Source: a bacterium (lineage in GTDB: Bacteria > Armatimonadota > Fimbriimonadia > Fimbriimonadales > JBAXQP01). Taken from it: a stretch of 34,584 nt of DNA. Made by a program: the position numbers and the translations under genes. Each line of letters begins with the position of its first letter. Position 1 is the first letter of the stretch. The DNA is taken from positions 1-34,584 of the forward strand of contig JBAXQP010000001.1 of assembly GCA_037131655.1 (NCBI GenBank), in the 5' to 3' direction. This document shows positions 13,261 through 21,784 of this stretch, in pieces. The notes beneath the pieces are model-generated. The model ran no database searches, was not told the origin of the DNA, and worked only from the letters and a program-made list of their open reading frames with translations.

Positions 13261-14814
13261 ATGCAAATAAATCGCAAGAAACGAAAAATACATCTTAAAG
13301 AATGGCTAATCGAGCGTTTCATTTTCGTCAATGGAGCGCTTTCTATCATCATAATTTTGCTGGTGTTTATTTTCCTTTTTAAGGATTCGATGCAGGCATT
13401 TACACGAGAGCACACCTATGGATGGGAAATCGCCGCATCTAGCCCGACATCGGAAGGGACTTCTCCATTAGCAATTAAGCACTTAGTAGGAGCAGTTCCG
13501 GGAGGCAAAGAGGGCGAAGATGAGTCGGATGAAGCCGCTGAAGATTATTCGGCAGTTGATACCGGCGATAAGGTTACAGTTGCTTTTTCTCTCACTAAGC
13601 CAGGGGGCGGGGAAACTCTTGTTGGTTCGGATTGTCGCGCTCCCAAACGGGTTGGCGAAAAGGCTGAACACTTGTTCTATGTCTATGCCACCGAGTTATA
13701 TGAGGGAAATACGATCAAGCTGACCTGGAAACCGGATGCCGATTTCGATCCCTCTGACACCCCTTTCAAGTACAAATTGCGCCTAGTTAGAGCGCCTGCC
13801 GGGGTTGATTATCAGATGCCTGAAATCGATCTTAGCAAAGGCAAACCCCTTCCAGCCGCCGAAAGGTCAGGCGATCCTTCGGCATCGAATATTAGCTATG
13901 AGGGACAGATTAAGCTTCCGGTTTTTAGAGCGACAAGCGATGAGGATCGTTCAAAAGGCTATCTATTCGCTCTTGATGCAGAACCGAGAACGCGTGCTCC
14001 TGGATGGTGGTACAACACGGTCAGCATGATTTTCGGGCGCCACTGGAACCCGAATTCGGACTACCCCCAGTTCGGCATGCTGCCGCTCATCTTAGGTTCC
14101 CTTCTGGTTACTTTTGGCGCTTTAGTTATCGCCCTGCCTTTAGGTATCTGTACAGCAATTTTCATTGGAGAGATTGCAACTCGTCGTTGGCGGGAGATTT
14201 TGAAACCTGCGGTCGAGCTTTTGGCAGCTGTGCCATCTATTGTCATCGGGTTCATCGGCCTTTTGGTAGTAGTTCCCGCAGTTGCCAAGATGGGACCTTA
14301 TATCGAATTTGTGATGAACAAGGTCTTCCGCATTGAACTGCATATGGATGTAGGGTTGTCCGCTTTCACTGGTGCGATCATGCTGGCATTCATGGCCATT
14401 CCTACGATTGTAACCGTTGCAGAGGATGCCATACGAGCAGTGCCAAAAGAATTTAGGGAAGCATCCTTAGCGCTAGGCGCAACTCAATGGGAGACCATTC
14501 GAAAAGCGATTATTCCCGCAGCCCGTTCAGGATTTGTTGCAGCAGCAATGCTTGGCGTTGGACGAGCCATCGGAGAAACGATGGCGGTGGTTATGGTTGC
14601 TGGCAATTCACCGGTTATCCCTGCAGGTCTTGCTGGTTTCTTCAAACCTGTTCGCACAATGACAGCCACGATAGCGCAGGAGTTTGGTGAGGTTGTTAAT
14701 CACAGCACTCATTACTCGGCGTTGTTCAACATCGGTTTAGTGCTGTTCATCATGACCTTTGTCATTAACTATGCAAGTTACCTTTTTGCCAGACGAGGAG
14801 TTAGGGGAACATGA
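13261..14814 (+). CDS. pstC: Phosphate ABC transporter permease PstC with large extracytoplasmic insertion
   Basis: PstC forms the membrane channel with PstA. The 517-aa product is about 200 residues longer than usual (about 310-320). TM1 is at residues 20-41. The core permease domain begins near 268 (PQFGMLPLILGSLLVTFGAL) and shows the EAA loop at 399-413 (REASLALGATQWETI) followed by the normal ending. Between TM1 and the core, roughly 50-255, is a hydrophilic insertion rich in acidic residues (EGEDESDEAAED) and then alternating beta-like segments (KVTVAFSL, EHLFYVYATELYEGNTIKLT, KYKLRLVR). By topology it lies in the periplasm. The insert is in frame, with no sign of a frameshift or a fused separate gene. 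AAGGA precedes the ATG by 8 nt; the TGA overlaps the pstA start. Confidence 0.93.
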   Translation: MQINRKKRKIHLKEWLIERFIFVNGALSIIIILLVFIFLFKDSMQAFTREHTYGWEIAASSPTSEGTSPLAIKHLVGAVPGGKEGEDESDEAAEDYSAVDTGDKVTVAFSLTKPGGGETLVGSDCRAPKRVGEKAEHLFYVYATELYEGNTIKLTWKPDADFDPSDTPFKYKLRLVRAPAGVDYQMPEIDLSKGKPLPAAERSGDPSASNISYEGQIKLPVFRATSDEDRSKGYLFALDAEPRTRAPGWWYNTVSMIFGRHWNPNSDYPQFGMLPLILGSLLVTFGALVIALPLGICTAIFIGEIATRRWREILKPAVELLAAVPSIVIGFIGLLVVVPAVAKMGPYIEFVMNKVFRIELHMDVGLSAFTGAIMLAFMAIPTIVTVAEDAIRAVPKEFREASLALGATQWETIRKAIIPAARSGFVAAAMLGVGRAIGETMAVVMVAGNSPVIPAGLAGFFKPVRTMTATIAQEFGEVVNHSTHYSALFNIGLVLFIMTFVINYASYLFARRGVRGT

Positions 14815-15851
14815 TGGAGAGTAGCTCAGTAATAGCTTCACAAGTTACTAATGAATGGGTTGAGTCTGTTGATATGAAGTCAATCCAAAGAGCGCTGATG
14901 GCTGAGCAAGCAAGCCGTCATGCCAAAAAACGCAAGACTAAGCAGCGTCAAGTATTCATGCTGCTCAGACTGCTAGCGTTTTTATGCATATCACCGATTG
15001 CCGGTTTGTTAATTTACCTTATCGTCAGGGGCGCACCTGCGGTCAACTGGACGTTCCTAACTTCGCCGCCGTTAGAAAACATGTGCGCAGGTGGGATTAA
15101 ACCAGCTATTTGGGGCACGATGCTTTTGGTGAGCTATGCATTACTTTTCGCGTTGCCGATTGGCGTTTTTGGTGCGATCTATTTGAATGAATACGCTCGA
15201 CAAGGTCGTTGGACGCGAACAATACGATTGGCCATCATCAACCTTGCCGGGGTGCCGAGTATCGTCTTCGGCTTGTTCGGGTTGGGCATTTTCGTACTGA
15301 CAATCGGTCCCTGGTTTGCTGACCCGAACCTCTTTGGATGGCATTTTCACCCAAAAATTGGCTCGCATGTATTGAATATGGGGTTCGGCGCCTCAATTAT
15401 TGCGGGCTCGATGACGCTTGCGATTTTAGTTCTGCCTCTCATCATAACCTCAACTGAAGAGGCGCTAAAGACGGTGCCTCGATCCTTTAGAGAGGCTTCA
15501 TTGGCATTAGGCGGTACGAAATGGCAGACCATTCGCAGGGTAACACTTCCAAATGCATTACCGGGAATTATGACCGGTATTGTCCTGGCTATTGGGCGTG
15601 CTGCCGGTGAGACAGCGCCCATTCTATTAACCGTAGCCGTTCTATACCAGGCATCGTCGCCCGCTTGGTACCAGGTAACAAGCCCGACCATGGCGTTGCC
15701 CTATCACCTATATATCATTTCCACCCAAGCAACCAGCGTCCCCGACTCATTTCAATGGGGCACCGCTTTTGTGTTGCTAATGGTGGTTTTAGCCTTCAAT
15801 GCGATAGCAATTATAATCCGCGCTCGCTTCCGCGCTAAACAGAATTGGTAG
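14811..15851 (+). CDS. pstA: Phosphate ABC transporter permease PstA
   Basis: Second channel subunit of the Pst transporter. The 346-aa protein has an N-terminal cytoplasmic extension of about 45 residues rich in Lys, Arg and Gln, then six membrane segments starting near residue 48. The EAA coupling loop is SFREASLALGGTKWQTIRRV, and the following stretch IGRAAGETAPILLTVAVLYQ is typical of PstA. PstA is usually 280-300 residues, so the N-terminal extension accounts for the surplus. The ATG at 14811 overlaps the pstC stop; a second ATG directly follows, and either could be used. A GAGGAG-type site lies upstream. Confidence 0.94.
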   Translation: MMESSSVIASQVTNEWVESVDMKSIQRALMAEQASRHAKKRKTKQRQVFMLLRLLAFLCISPIAGLLIYLIVRGAPAVNWTFLTSPPLENMCAGGIKPAIWGTMLLVSYALLFALPIGVFGAIYLNEYARQGRWTRTIRLAIINLAGVPSIVFGLFGLGIFVLTIGPWFADPNLFGWHFHPKIGSHVLNMGFGASIIAGSMTLAILVLPLIITSTEEALKTVPRSFREASLALGGTKWQTIRRVTLPNALPGIMTGIVLAIGRAAGETAPILLTVAVLYQASSPAWYQVTSPTMALPYHLYIISTQATSVPDSFQWGTAFVLLMVVLAFNAIAIIIRARFRAKQNW

Positions 15852-15854
15852 GGA

Positions 15855-15872
15855 GCATAGTACATACTATGC
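15855..15872 (+). promoter_or_regulatory. Intercistronic hairpin between pstA and pstB
   Basis: GCATAGT-ACAT-ACTATGC, a perfect 7-bp stem with a tetraloop, directly after the pstA stop and followed by AATTTTATT. It ends 22 nt before the pstB start, leaving the GGAGTG ribosome site free. It is too weak for full termination and is probably a stability or spacing element. Confidence 0.55.
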
Positions 15873-15894
15873 AATTTTATTGGAGTGAACTAGC

Positions 15895-16659
15895 ATGACT
15901 GAGGAAAATATACGTATCGTAGCAAAGGATTTGGATTTCTATTATTCATCCGTTCGCGCTCTTAAGAGTGTAAACATCTCTATTCAAGAGCACAAAATTA
16001 CCGCATTGATAGGGCCTTCGGGGTGTGGGAAGAGTACCTTTTTAAGGTGCCTCAACCGAATGAACGATGAAATCCCCGATACACACGCCAAAGGCGAGGT
16101 ATTGCTGGATGGGAGCAATATTTACGACCGCGATGTGGATGTGGTCAACTTGCGTCGTCGAGTTGGAATGGTTTTCCAGCGACCTAATCCGTTTCCGTTA
16201 ACAGTCTATGAAAATGTGGCCTACGGGCCGCGAATTCATGGCGTTAAGGACAAGAATCAGTTGGATGAAATCATTCAAACCAGCCTTAAACGCGCTTTCC
16301 TTTGGGATGAAGTAAAAGATAAGCTGAAACAATCCGGCCTTATGCTATCCGGAGGTCAGCAGCAGCGTCTATGTATCGCCCGAGTGTTGGCTGTTCAACC
16401 GGAAGTGATTTTAATGGACGAACCCTGCTCCGCGCTCGACCCAATCGCTACCTTCCGAATCGAAGAGCTTATTCAAGAATTAAAGGACGATTACACCATT
16501 GTCATCGTCACCCACAACATGCAGCAAGCCGGCCGTATTTCGGACTACACCGGCTTCTTTATGATCGGCGAGCTAATGGAATTCGGACCCACCGAACGCC
16601 TATTCACCTGTCCACAACGTTCTCAAACTGAAGACTATATCCGTGGCCGTTTCGGTTGA
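15895..16659 (+). CDS. pstB: Phosphate ABC transporter ATP-binding protein PstB
   Basis: PstB hydrolyses ATP to drive phosphate import and, with PhoU, takes part in signalling. The 254-aa protein has Walker A GPSGCGKST (residues 40-48), the Q loop VGMVFQRPNPFPLTVYENVA, the signature LSGGQQQRLCIARVLA, Walker B VILMDEPCSALDP and the switch histidine in VTHNMQQAGR. The double-proline PNPFP after the Q loop is characteristic of PstB rather than other ABC ATPases. The length is standard. GGAGTG precedes the ATG. It is the last gene of the operon; phoU does not follow as it does in E. coli. Confidence 0.97.
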   Translation: MTEENIRIVAKDLDFYYSSVRALKSVNISIQEHKITALIGPSGCGKSTFLRCLNRMNDEIPDTHAKGEVLLDGSNIYDRDVDVVNLRRRVGMVFQRPNPFPLTVYENVAYGPRIHGVKDKNQLDEIIQTSLKRAFLWDEVKDKLKQSGLMLSGGQQQRLCIARVLAVQPEVILMDEPCSALDPIATFRIEELIQELKDDYTIVIVTHNMQQAGRISDYTGFFMIGELMEFGPTERLFTCPQRSQTEDYIRGRFG

Positions 16660-16707
16660 TATATGTACTGTACTGCAGGTTCGATGCTTGAACTTTAGTT
16701 TGCCTTT

Positions 16708-16752
16708 CAAACAAATAGCCATTGATTACAACAACCAATGGCTATTTGTTTG
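16708..16752 (+). terminator. 17-bp-stem hairpin terminating the pst operon
   Basis: CAAACAAATAGCCATTG (16708-16724) and its exact complement (16736-16752) enclose an 11-nt loop. The 3' arm ends TATTTGTTTG, which supplies a broken T tract. It begins 49 nt after the pstB stop and is the strongest fold in the window. A TTGACA (16756-16761) just behind it may belong to a promoter for the next gene, but I find no good -10. Confidence 0.8.
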
Positions 16753-16835
16753 TGCTTGACAGCAACATGAGCATTAATGACATTGTATTTGTGTTTTCAG
16801 GTTTAATAGGGTACTTAATAGCTTGGAGTGAAATA

Positions 16836-17570
16836 ATGGGTGAGAAGAAGCTGGAAGGTAAAGTCGCTATAGTGACTGGGGCTGGAAGAGGGATTGGGCG
16901 TGGGATCGCTGAATTCTTTGCTGAAAACGGCGCTACGGTGGTTATTACCGCTCGAACGGAATCGCAGGTTGAGGCTGTTCGGGCGAAGATATGTAAAATG
17001 GGCGGTCAAGTCCTGGCTCTAACGGGGGATATCACGGATGAAGCGTTTGTCGACCGACTTTTTGAAGCGACCGTGCGCGAGTTCGACAAGTTGGACATTT
17101 TGATTAACAACGCTGGCATTTACCCCTTTGGCCCGGTCGAGCAACTGCCGATTGCAGATTTTAGAGAGTGCCTAGAAGTCAATGTGGTGGCTGTTTTTAA
17201 CTGCATCCAGCATGCGGTTCGGATAATGAAGGCTCAGGGTGGAACGGGCAAAATTATCAATATTGGCTCAGTCCGTTCCCACTGGACTGAGGGAGGCGAT
17301 GCGGGGGCTTATAATGCCAGCAAATACGGATTAAAAGGCCTCACTGAATCGGTTGCGCGTGAGTTGCATGGTTCCGGATTGAACATAGCCGTCGGCATGA
17401 TGTGCCCAGGATGCGTTCACTTAAAATATGCAGAAACGGATGAGACCCCTGAACCCGGTGAACTCACCCCGAGAATGATTGCCGAAGGCGTCCTTCACGC
17501 AGTAACAGCGCCAGCAGGGATTAACGTTTACGACACGACCATTTTCCCGATGTATCAAAAACCCTGGTAA
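16836..17570 (+). CDS. Short-chain dehydrogenase/reductase (classical SDR)
   Basis: A 244-aa NAD(P)-dependent oxidoreductase. The cofactor motif is VTGAGRGIGRGIAEF (TG-x-x-x-G-I-G, residues 14-21). NNAG is at 91-94. The catalytic set is S145 in INIGS, Y159 and K163 in YNASKYGLKGLTES. The PGCVH stretch after the catalytic region is the usual PG motif. I start at 16836, where GGAG lies 9 nt upstream and the Rossmann fold begins at once; the in-frame ATG at 16722 lies inside the pst terminator. It resembles 3-oxoacyl-ACP reductase/glucose dehydrogenase-type SDRs, but the substrate is not identifiable. It seems to be a single-gene unit. Confidence 0.85.
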   Translation: MGEKKLEGKVAIVTGAGRGIGRGIAEFFAENGATVVITARTESQVEAVRAKICKMGGQVLALTGDITDEAFVDRLFEATVREFDKLDILINNAGIYPFGPVEQLPIADFRECLEVNVVAVFNCIQHAVRIMKAQGGTGKIINIGSVRSHWTEGGDAGAYNASKYGLKGLTESVARELHGSGLNIAVGMMCPGCVHLKYAETDETPEPGELTPRMIAEGVLHAVTAPAGINVYDTTIFPMYQKPW

Positions 17571-17815
17571 CCCTCACCCCTTCTCGTGAAGTCCCTCTCC
17601 CACGCTGCGGGAGAGGGAAAAAGTATAAATTAGAAGCTTCTCTCTATGTCATTGCGAGAGATGAGGTATGCCCGTGGCAATCTCCCCCAAGACCCCTTTG
17701 TATTCCCCCTTGGAAAAGGGGGAAATCCGGATCCGTGCTTCGATCCGGTCTGAGTTTTGATCTCTGATTTTCACTCCGAGATACGTACTACGCAATACGT
17801 TCCCTTTCGCCTAAG
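17571..17815. repeat. Convergent intergenic stretch with dispersed palindromic repeats
   Basis: No gene seen. It contains a 10-bp hairpin TCCCTCTCCC / GGGAGAGGGA (17592-17618). A segment CATTGCGAG ... GTGGCAATCTC (17650-17684) resembles repeats known from several bacterial phyla. A 37-bp element (17690-17726) recurs inverted at 26763-26799 and, diverged, at 32851-32886. A hairpin CCGGATC / GATCCGG lies at 17727-17748. The hairpins lack T runs on the strand where they would terminate either neighbour. Confidence 0.7.
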
Positions 17816-19468
17816 CTACATTTCCACGACAACAGGAACGATAACGGGGCGTCGTTGGGCTTTTTTGCGTAGGAATTTTTTGAGGACGTCGGCTAGTTCT
17901 TCTTCGACTGCGTTGCTATCCGCGGTTTCTGCAGGAGAAAGCTCGGCAAGTTTGTCCATGATGAGCTTTTTGGCTTCTTCCCATAGACTATCATCTGTGA
18001 CTGCCAGTCCTTTAATTACGAATTCAGGCTCAGTTAGCACTTCGCCGGTTTCAGCGCTCAACCCGACCAGCACCATGACGATACCGTCACTTGCCAGATG
18101 CCGCCTATCTCGAACGATTTCTTCAGGAATTCCACTCCCACCGCCTGAATCGATAAGCACTCGCCCTGAAGGCACTTTTTCACCCTTTTCGATACCTTCA
18201 GAAGTGAGGATTAAACGGTCACCTAAATCTAACTGAACAATTTGATCGTTCGTCCAGCCCATATTGAGAGCCATTTCACGGTAAAGATGTTGATGCCGTG
18301 GTTCTCCATGAACAGGGGCAAGGTAATAGGGCCGAAGGAGGCAGAGCATGAGCTTGAGTTCTTCTTGGTGGGCATGGCCGGAGGCATGGACGGGGGCTAT
18401 TTCTGTATAAATGACATTTGCACCCTGTCGGACGAGACGATTAATAGTCTTTCGTATTAAAGATTCATTGCCCGGAATAGGGCTTGCCGATAAAATGACC
18501 GTATCGCCAGGCGTGATTTTCATGCGAGGATACTCATCCTGAGCCATTAGGCTGAGGGCTGATAGTGGTTCTCCCTGAGAACCGGTGGTCATAATTAACA
18601 CTTCGTTAGGCGCATACTGATCGATATCTTGAACTCGAATTCTTAAATCGCTTGGATATTTGAGATAGCCGAGGTCGCGAGCGATTTCGCATGTCTGTTC
18701 GATACGCCGTCCAACTACTGCCACTTTTCGGCCAGCATTTTTTGCGCAATCCATCACTTGTTGAAGTCGGTGAATATTAGAGGCAAAAGTAGTGACCAAA
18801 ACTCGACCAGGGGCTTTGTCGATAATACGCCCAAGTTCTTCCCCAACTAATCGTTCCGACGGCCCCCAACCAGGGCAGTCAACATTGGTGGTATCACTCA
18901 TGAGCAGCAGGACGCCATTATCGCCCAGACGTCCTAAGAGAGCCATATCGGAGAGCTTCCCGCCAATCGGGGTGAGGTCGAACTTGAAGTCGCCCGTCAT
19001 CACGATTGTGCCTAATGAGGTCTTGATAGCGATGCTGCAGGTTTCAGGAATGCTGTGGGTGACTCGAACAGGCAGGACTTCAAAAACGCCTACATGGAAT
19101 GCCTCGCCAGGGATCATCGGGATAAGCTCAGTATTCTCTATCAGCCCTTTTTCCGTGAGTTTATGCCGAATAAGAGCCAGAGTCATCTCCGTGCCATAGA
19201 CGGGCACATTGATTTCAGGAAGAACATAAGGCAGTGCGCCGACGTGGTCTTCGTGCCCGTGGGTGAGGACTATCCCTTTTACCTCATCCTTATGCTCGAT
19301 CAGATACTGAATATCCGGAACCACCAGATCAACGCCATAAAGCTCGTCAGTAGGAAAAGCGAGGCCAGCGTCGACAATAAGAATCTGCTCCTGGTGCCGA
19401 AGCACCATCATATTCTTTCCAATCTCCCCCACGCCACCAAGCGGAATTACTTCAACCATATCACTCAA
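17816..19468 (-). CDS. rnjA: Ribonuclease J
   Basis: RNase J is a metallo-beta-lactamase/beta-CASP nuclease with 5'-3' exonuclease and endonuclease activity, central to RNA decay in many non-enteric bacteria. The 550-aa protein shows PLGGVGEIGKNM near the N-terminus and the metal-binding LTHGHEDHVGALPYVL (HGHEDH at 70-75). MTGDFKFDLTPIGG, LMSDTTNVDCPGWGPSE and the beta-CASP stretches VLVTTFASNIHRLQQ and PIPGNES follow. Late motifs are PVHASGHAHQEELKLML and PVHGEPRH. The C-terminal domain is present, so it is full length. The start is uncertain: TTG at 19468 has AGGTG 7 nt upstream, and ATG at 19459 is possible. It is transcribed alone and converges on the SDR gene. Confidence 0.95.
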   Translation of the reverse strand: MSDMVEVIPLGGVGEIGKNMMVLRHQEQILIVDAGLAFPTDELYGVDLVVPDIQYLIEHKDEVKGIVLTHGHEDHVGALPYVLPEINVPVYGTEMTLALIRHKLTEKGLIENTELIPMIPGEAFHVGVFEVLPVRVTHSIPETCSIAIKTSLGTIVMTGDFKFDLTPIGGKLSDMALLGRLGDNGVLLLMSDTTNVDCPGWGPSERLVGEELGRIIDKAPGRVLVTTFASNIHRLQQVMDCAKNAGRKVAVVGRRIEQTCEIARDLGYLKYPSDLRIRVQDIDQYAPNEVLIMTTGSQGEPLSALSLMAQDEYPRMKITPGDTVILSASPIPGNESLIRKTINRLVRQGANVIYTEIAPVHASGHAHQEELKLMLCLLRPYYLAPVHGEPRHQHLYREMALNMGWTNDQIVQLDLGDRLILTSEGIEKGEKVPSGRVLIDSGGGSGIPEEIVRDRRHLASDGIVMVLVGLSAETGEVLTEPEFVIKGLAVTDDSLWEEAKKLIMDKLAELSPAETADSNAVEEELADVLKKFLRKKAQRRPVIVPVVVEM

Positions 19469-19518
19469 AGTCCAACACCTATCCCATAAACATTTTCCCC
19501 CATATTACCCTAACAAAC

Positions 19519-19542
19519 AAGGCAGGCCGATAGGCCTGCCTT
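19519..19542 (-). terminator. Intrinsic terminator on the minus strand downstream of the 261-aa gene
   Basis: A perfect 10-bp stem AAGGCAGGCC / GGCCTGCCTT with tetraloop. On the minus strand it is followed by GTTTGTT. It separates the unknown gene at 19588-20373 from the RNase J gene that follows on the same strand. Confidence 0.75.
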
Positions 19543-19587
19543 TGAGGGTTGAAATCAATGGGTTATGTCCCTTAGCTTCTATTTAGC

Positions 19588-20373
19588 TTAATCAATGAAA
19601 TTGCCGTTCAACACGCTTGCTTCATAGGTGGCGATGGCTTTTTCTAGGCCGCCTTCGACGAAGTAGATTTTTTGGCGGAAAGTTTCGGTGGCGCCTGGGG
19701 CGAGAGTTGGGACTGGGCATTGGTTGGAGTGGATGCACATTAGTCTTGACGCAGAATTGTGAAAGACGCAGCGATAGTTTTCGGATGCGGTTGCGATGGA
19801 GCGCTTGCCGTCTTTGGATACGCATACCATCAGCGGATAGTCGGAATAATGGTTCTCGCGGTTTTCACCCCAACAGGCATCCCAATAATCAGTATTTCCG
19901 CTTTCAAGATAATCCTTTTTATAATAGACTGAATGAGCTTGTTGAGGTGCGAGTTCTGATAGCGGCATCCATTTGCCTTCGGTTCGAATGAAAATGCGCG
20001 TATGATCGCCGCAGGCAAAATCAGGGGATTCCTTCAGATGGCAGCAGTTCTGCACACTAACCTTCTCAAGCATTTCGCGAGAGCGGTTGGTGACATGAAC
20101 ATTCAGCATGAGCGAACTCTCTTCAGCCTTTAAGACGGCTTCCACTAGCGCTTGAGGTTTGAGGTCATAAACCCAGCTAACTCCGCTATCTCTTACTATA
20201 AAATCTTGATAGGCCCCATCGGGATTCCAATTCTCCCAAACGGGTCCAACAGCTTCGGGAAACCAGAGCAAAACCGTATTGCCCGGCCACTCATCCGTTC
20301 TTATCTGAACTTGAGTAATCCCGTTTTCTCTTCCCTCAGTTTTCTTATCTACTGTAACAAATCGAAACCGCAT
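19588..20373 (-). CDS. Hypothetical protein, 261 aa
   Basis: Not recognised. The start at 20373 is chosen because AAGGAGG lies 5 nt upstream; a longer in-frame version from 20442 would include that site. No signal peptide or membrane segment is seen. The sequence is rich in aromatic residues (WFPEAVGPVWENWNPDGAYQ, YWDACWGENRENHYSDYPLM), with alternating polar/hydrophobic strands (SLMLNVHVTNRS, LEKVSVQNCCHL) that suggest a beta-sandwich or galactose-mutarotase-like fold. The polar W/N/D/H residues would suit a carbohydrate ligand; this is speculation. It is divergent from the DUF1015 gene (115-bp gap) and has its own terminator, so it is an independent unit. Confidence 0.7.
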   Translation of the reverse strand: MRFRFVTVDKKTEGRENGITQVQIRTDEWPGNTVLLWFPEAVGPVWENWNPDGAYQDFIVRDSGVSWVYDLKPQALVEAVLKAEESSLMLNVHVTNRSREMLEKVSVQNCCHLKESPDFACGDHTRIFIRTEGKWMPLSELAPQQAHSVYYKKDYLESGNTDYWDACWGENRENHYSDYPLMVCVSKDGKRSIATASENYRCVFHNSASRLMCIHSNQCPVPTLAPGATETFRQKIYFVEGGLEKAIATYEASVLNGNFID

Positions 20374-20488
20374 TTCCGCCTCCTTGATGTAAGATAGCAT
20401 ACCCGCTAAAGCTTCATTCTTTCGTCCGTTAGAGGGTAACATAATAAGACACTTCGTTAAGGGATATTAGGAGTAGGAGTCAACCCGC

Positions 20489-21763
20489 ATGGCAATTATC
20501 AAACCATTTTGTGCAGTTCGTTATACGATGCCAATCGATACAGTTGTGGCACCGCCATATGATGTTATTTCGCCCGAAGATAGGCAAAAATTAGGGCAAT
20601 CGAATGCTTATAATATCGTTCATCTCACCCTTCCTGAGGGCAAATCTGATGATCGCAGTCAGTATGTGAAATATGCTCAAGCCGCCGCTAGGCTGACCGA
20701 ATGGCGTAGAGAGCAACAGCTAGTCCCCGATCAAAAACCGGGCTATTATTTATATCGACAGACATTCACCGATCCGGTTACGGGGCAAAAACATAAGCGC
20801 TCCGCCATTATCGGCCTTCTTCGATCGGAACCTTATGAGACCGGCACAGTCATGCCCCACGAGCAGACTTTCCCAGGTCATAAGGAAGACCGCTTACGAT
20901 TACTTGAAGCCACGAGAACTCATCTTGAATGTATTTATGGCATGTATGATGATGCCAACGGCAAGATCAAGCAGACGTTGGAGAACGCAACATTCGAGCC
21001 GCTCTGTTCAACGGAAACGCCTGATGGCATTTATCACGAACTTTACGTGTGCGATGACGAGCAGACCAACGTCGAAATTGAAGGGTTGTTTGCGGACAAG
21101 CGTATTTTGATCGCTGATGGTCATCATCGGTACGAGACGATTTTGAACTTCCGAAAGCAATATGTTCAGGCTACCGGCACGGTACCTGAGGATTTCCTCC
21201 CTGTCGCATTTACCGCATTGCAAGACCCAGGTTTGATTGTCCTGCCTACTCATCGTATGGTCAAATCAATGCCGCCTGAAGTGATGGCTAACTTCCCCGC
21301 GAAATTGGAAGAATACTTCCAAGTCGATGAAGTTAAAGTCGAAGAGCTTCCGGAGATGGTGCGCAAGGCCGCTAGTAATGGTGCGCGTGTTGTTGGGATC
21401 GTCCTTCCTAATAAGGGTTACCTCTGCACTTTGCGCGACATCGATATCATGGATAAAGTTGTCGAGGAAGAGCATTCGATGGTATGGAAGCGGTTGGATG
21501 TTACCGTCCTGCATACATTGATGATGGAGAAGCTGCTTGGACTGCCGAAGGGTGTCGAGGCTTATACTCGCGACGATAATGAGGTTCTCGACAAGGTCGG
21601 TTCCGGCGAATTCGCAGCCGGTTTCATGATTAATGCGCCGACAGTTGATGAGACACGAGAGATTGCATCGAGTGGAGAAAAGATGCCGCAGAAATCCACT
21701 TTCTTCTATCCTAAACTGCTGTCCGGTTTAGTGATGTGGAGCTTTGGCGACGGCATCGGTTAG
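20489..21763 (+). CDS. DUF1015 family protein (possible serine kinase relative)
   Basis: A 424-aa soluble protein of the DUF1015 family. The start IKPFCAVRYTMPIDTVVAPP followed by YDVISPEDR, the stretch NAYNIVHLTLPEG, and ILIADGHHRYETILNFRKQ near residue 208 are the family marks. The GHHRYET loop recalls the G-H-H-R active-site region of ParB/sulfiredoxin-like kinases. I recall that some DUF1015 members have been reported to phosphorylate free serine; for this protein that remains an inference. The length is typical. Ribosome sites GGAG lie upstream of the ATG. The next gene follows after 21 nt on the same strand and is probably cotranscribed. Confidence 0.88.
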   Translation: MAIIKPFCAVRYTMPIDTVVAPPYDVISPEDRQKLGQSNAYNIVHLTLPEGKSDDRSQYVKYAQAAARLTEWRREQQLVPDQKPGYYLYRQTFTDPVTGQKHKRSAIIGLLRSEPYETGTVMPHEQTFPGHKEDRLRLLEATRTHLECIYGMYDDANGKIKQTLENATFEPLCSTETPDGIYHELYVCDDEQTNVEIEGLFADKRILIADGHHRYETILNFRKQYVQATGTVPEDFLPVAFTALQDPGLIVLPTHRMVKSMPPEVMANFPAKLEEYFQVDEVKVEELPEMVRKAASNGARVVGIVLPNKGYLCTLRDIDIMDKVVEEEHSMVWKRLDVTVLHTLMMEKLLGLPKGVEAYTRDDNEVLDKVGSGEFAAGFMINAPTVDETREIASSGEKMPQKSTFFYPKLLSGLVMWSFGDGIG

Positions 21764-21784
21764 TTCGCAATTACTTAAGAGCTT

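Noticed and set aside
13411..14025. PstC insertion as a frameshift or two fused genes
   Set aside because: The frame is continuous from the ribosome site to the EAA loop, and the insert has no start site, stop or motif of its own.
17592..17618. CCCTCTCCC/GGGAGAGGG hairpin as terminator of the SDR or RNase J gene
   Set aside because: On the plus strand it is followed by A, not T, and on the minus strand by ACTTC; it fits better as part of a repeat.
17757..18236. 159-codon plus-strand ORF, very Ser/Thr-rich
   Set aside because: Shadow of the RNase J C-terminus; the composition reflects the complement of acidic and basic codons.
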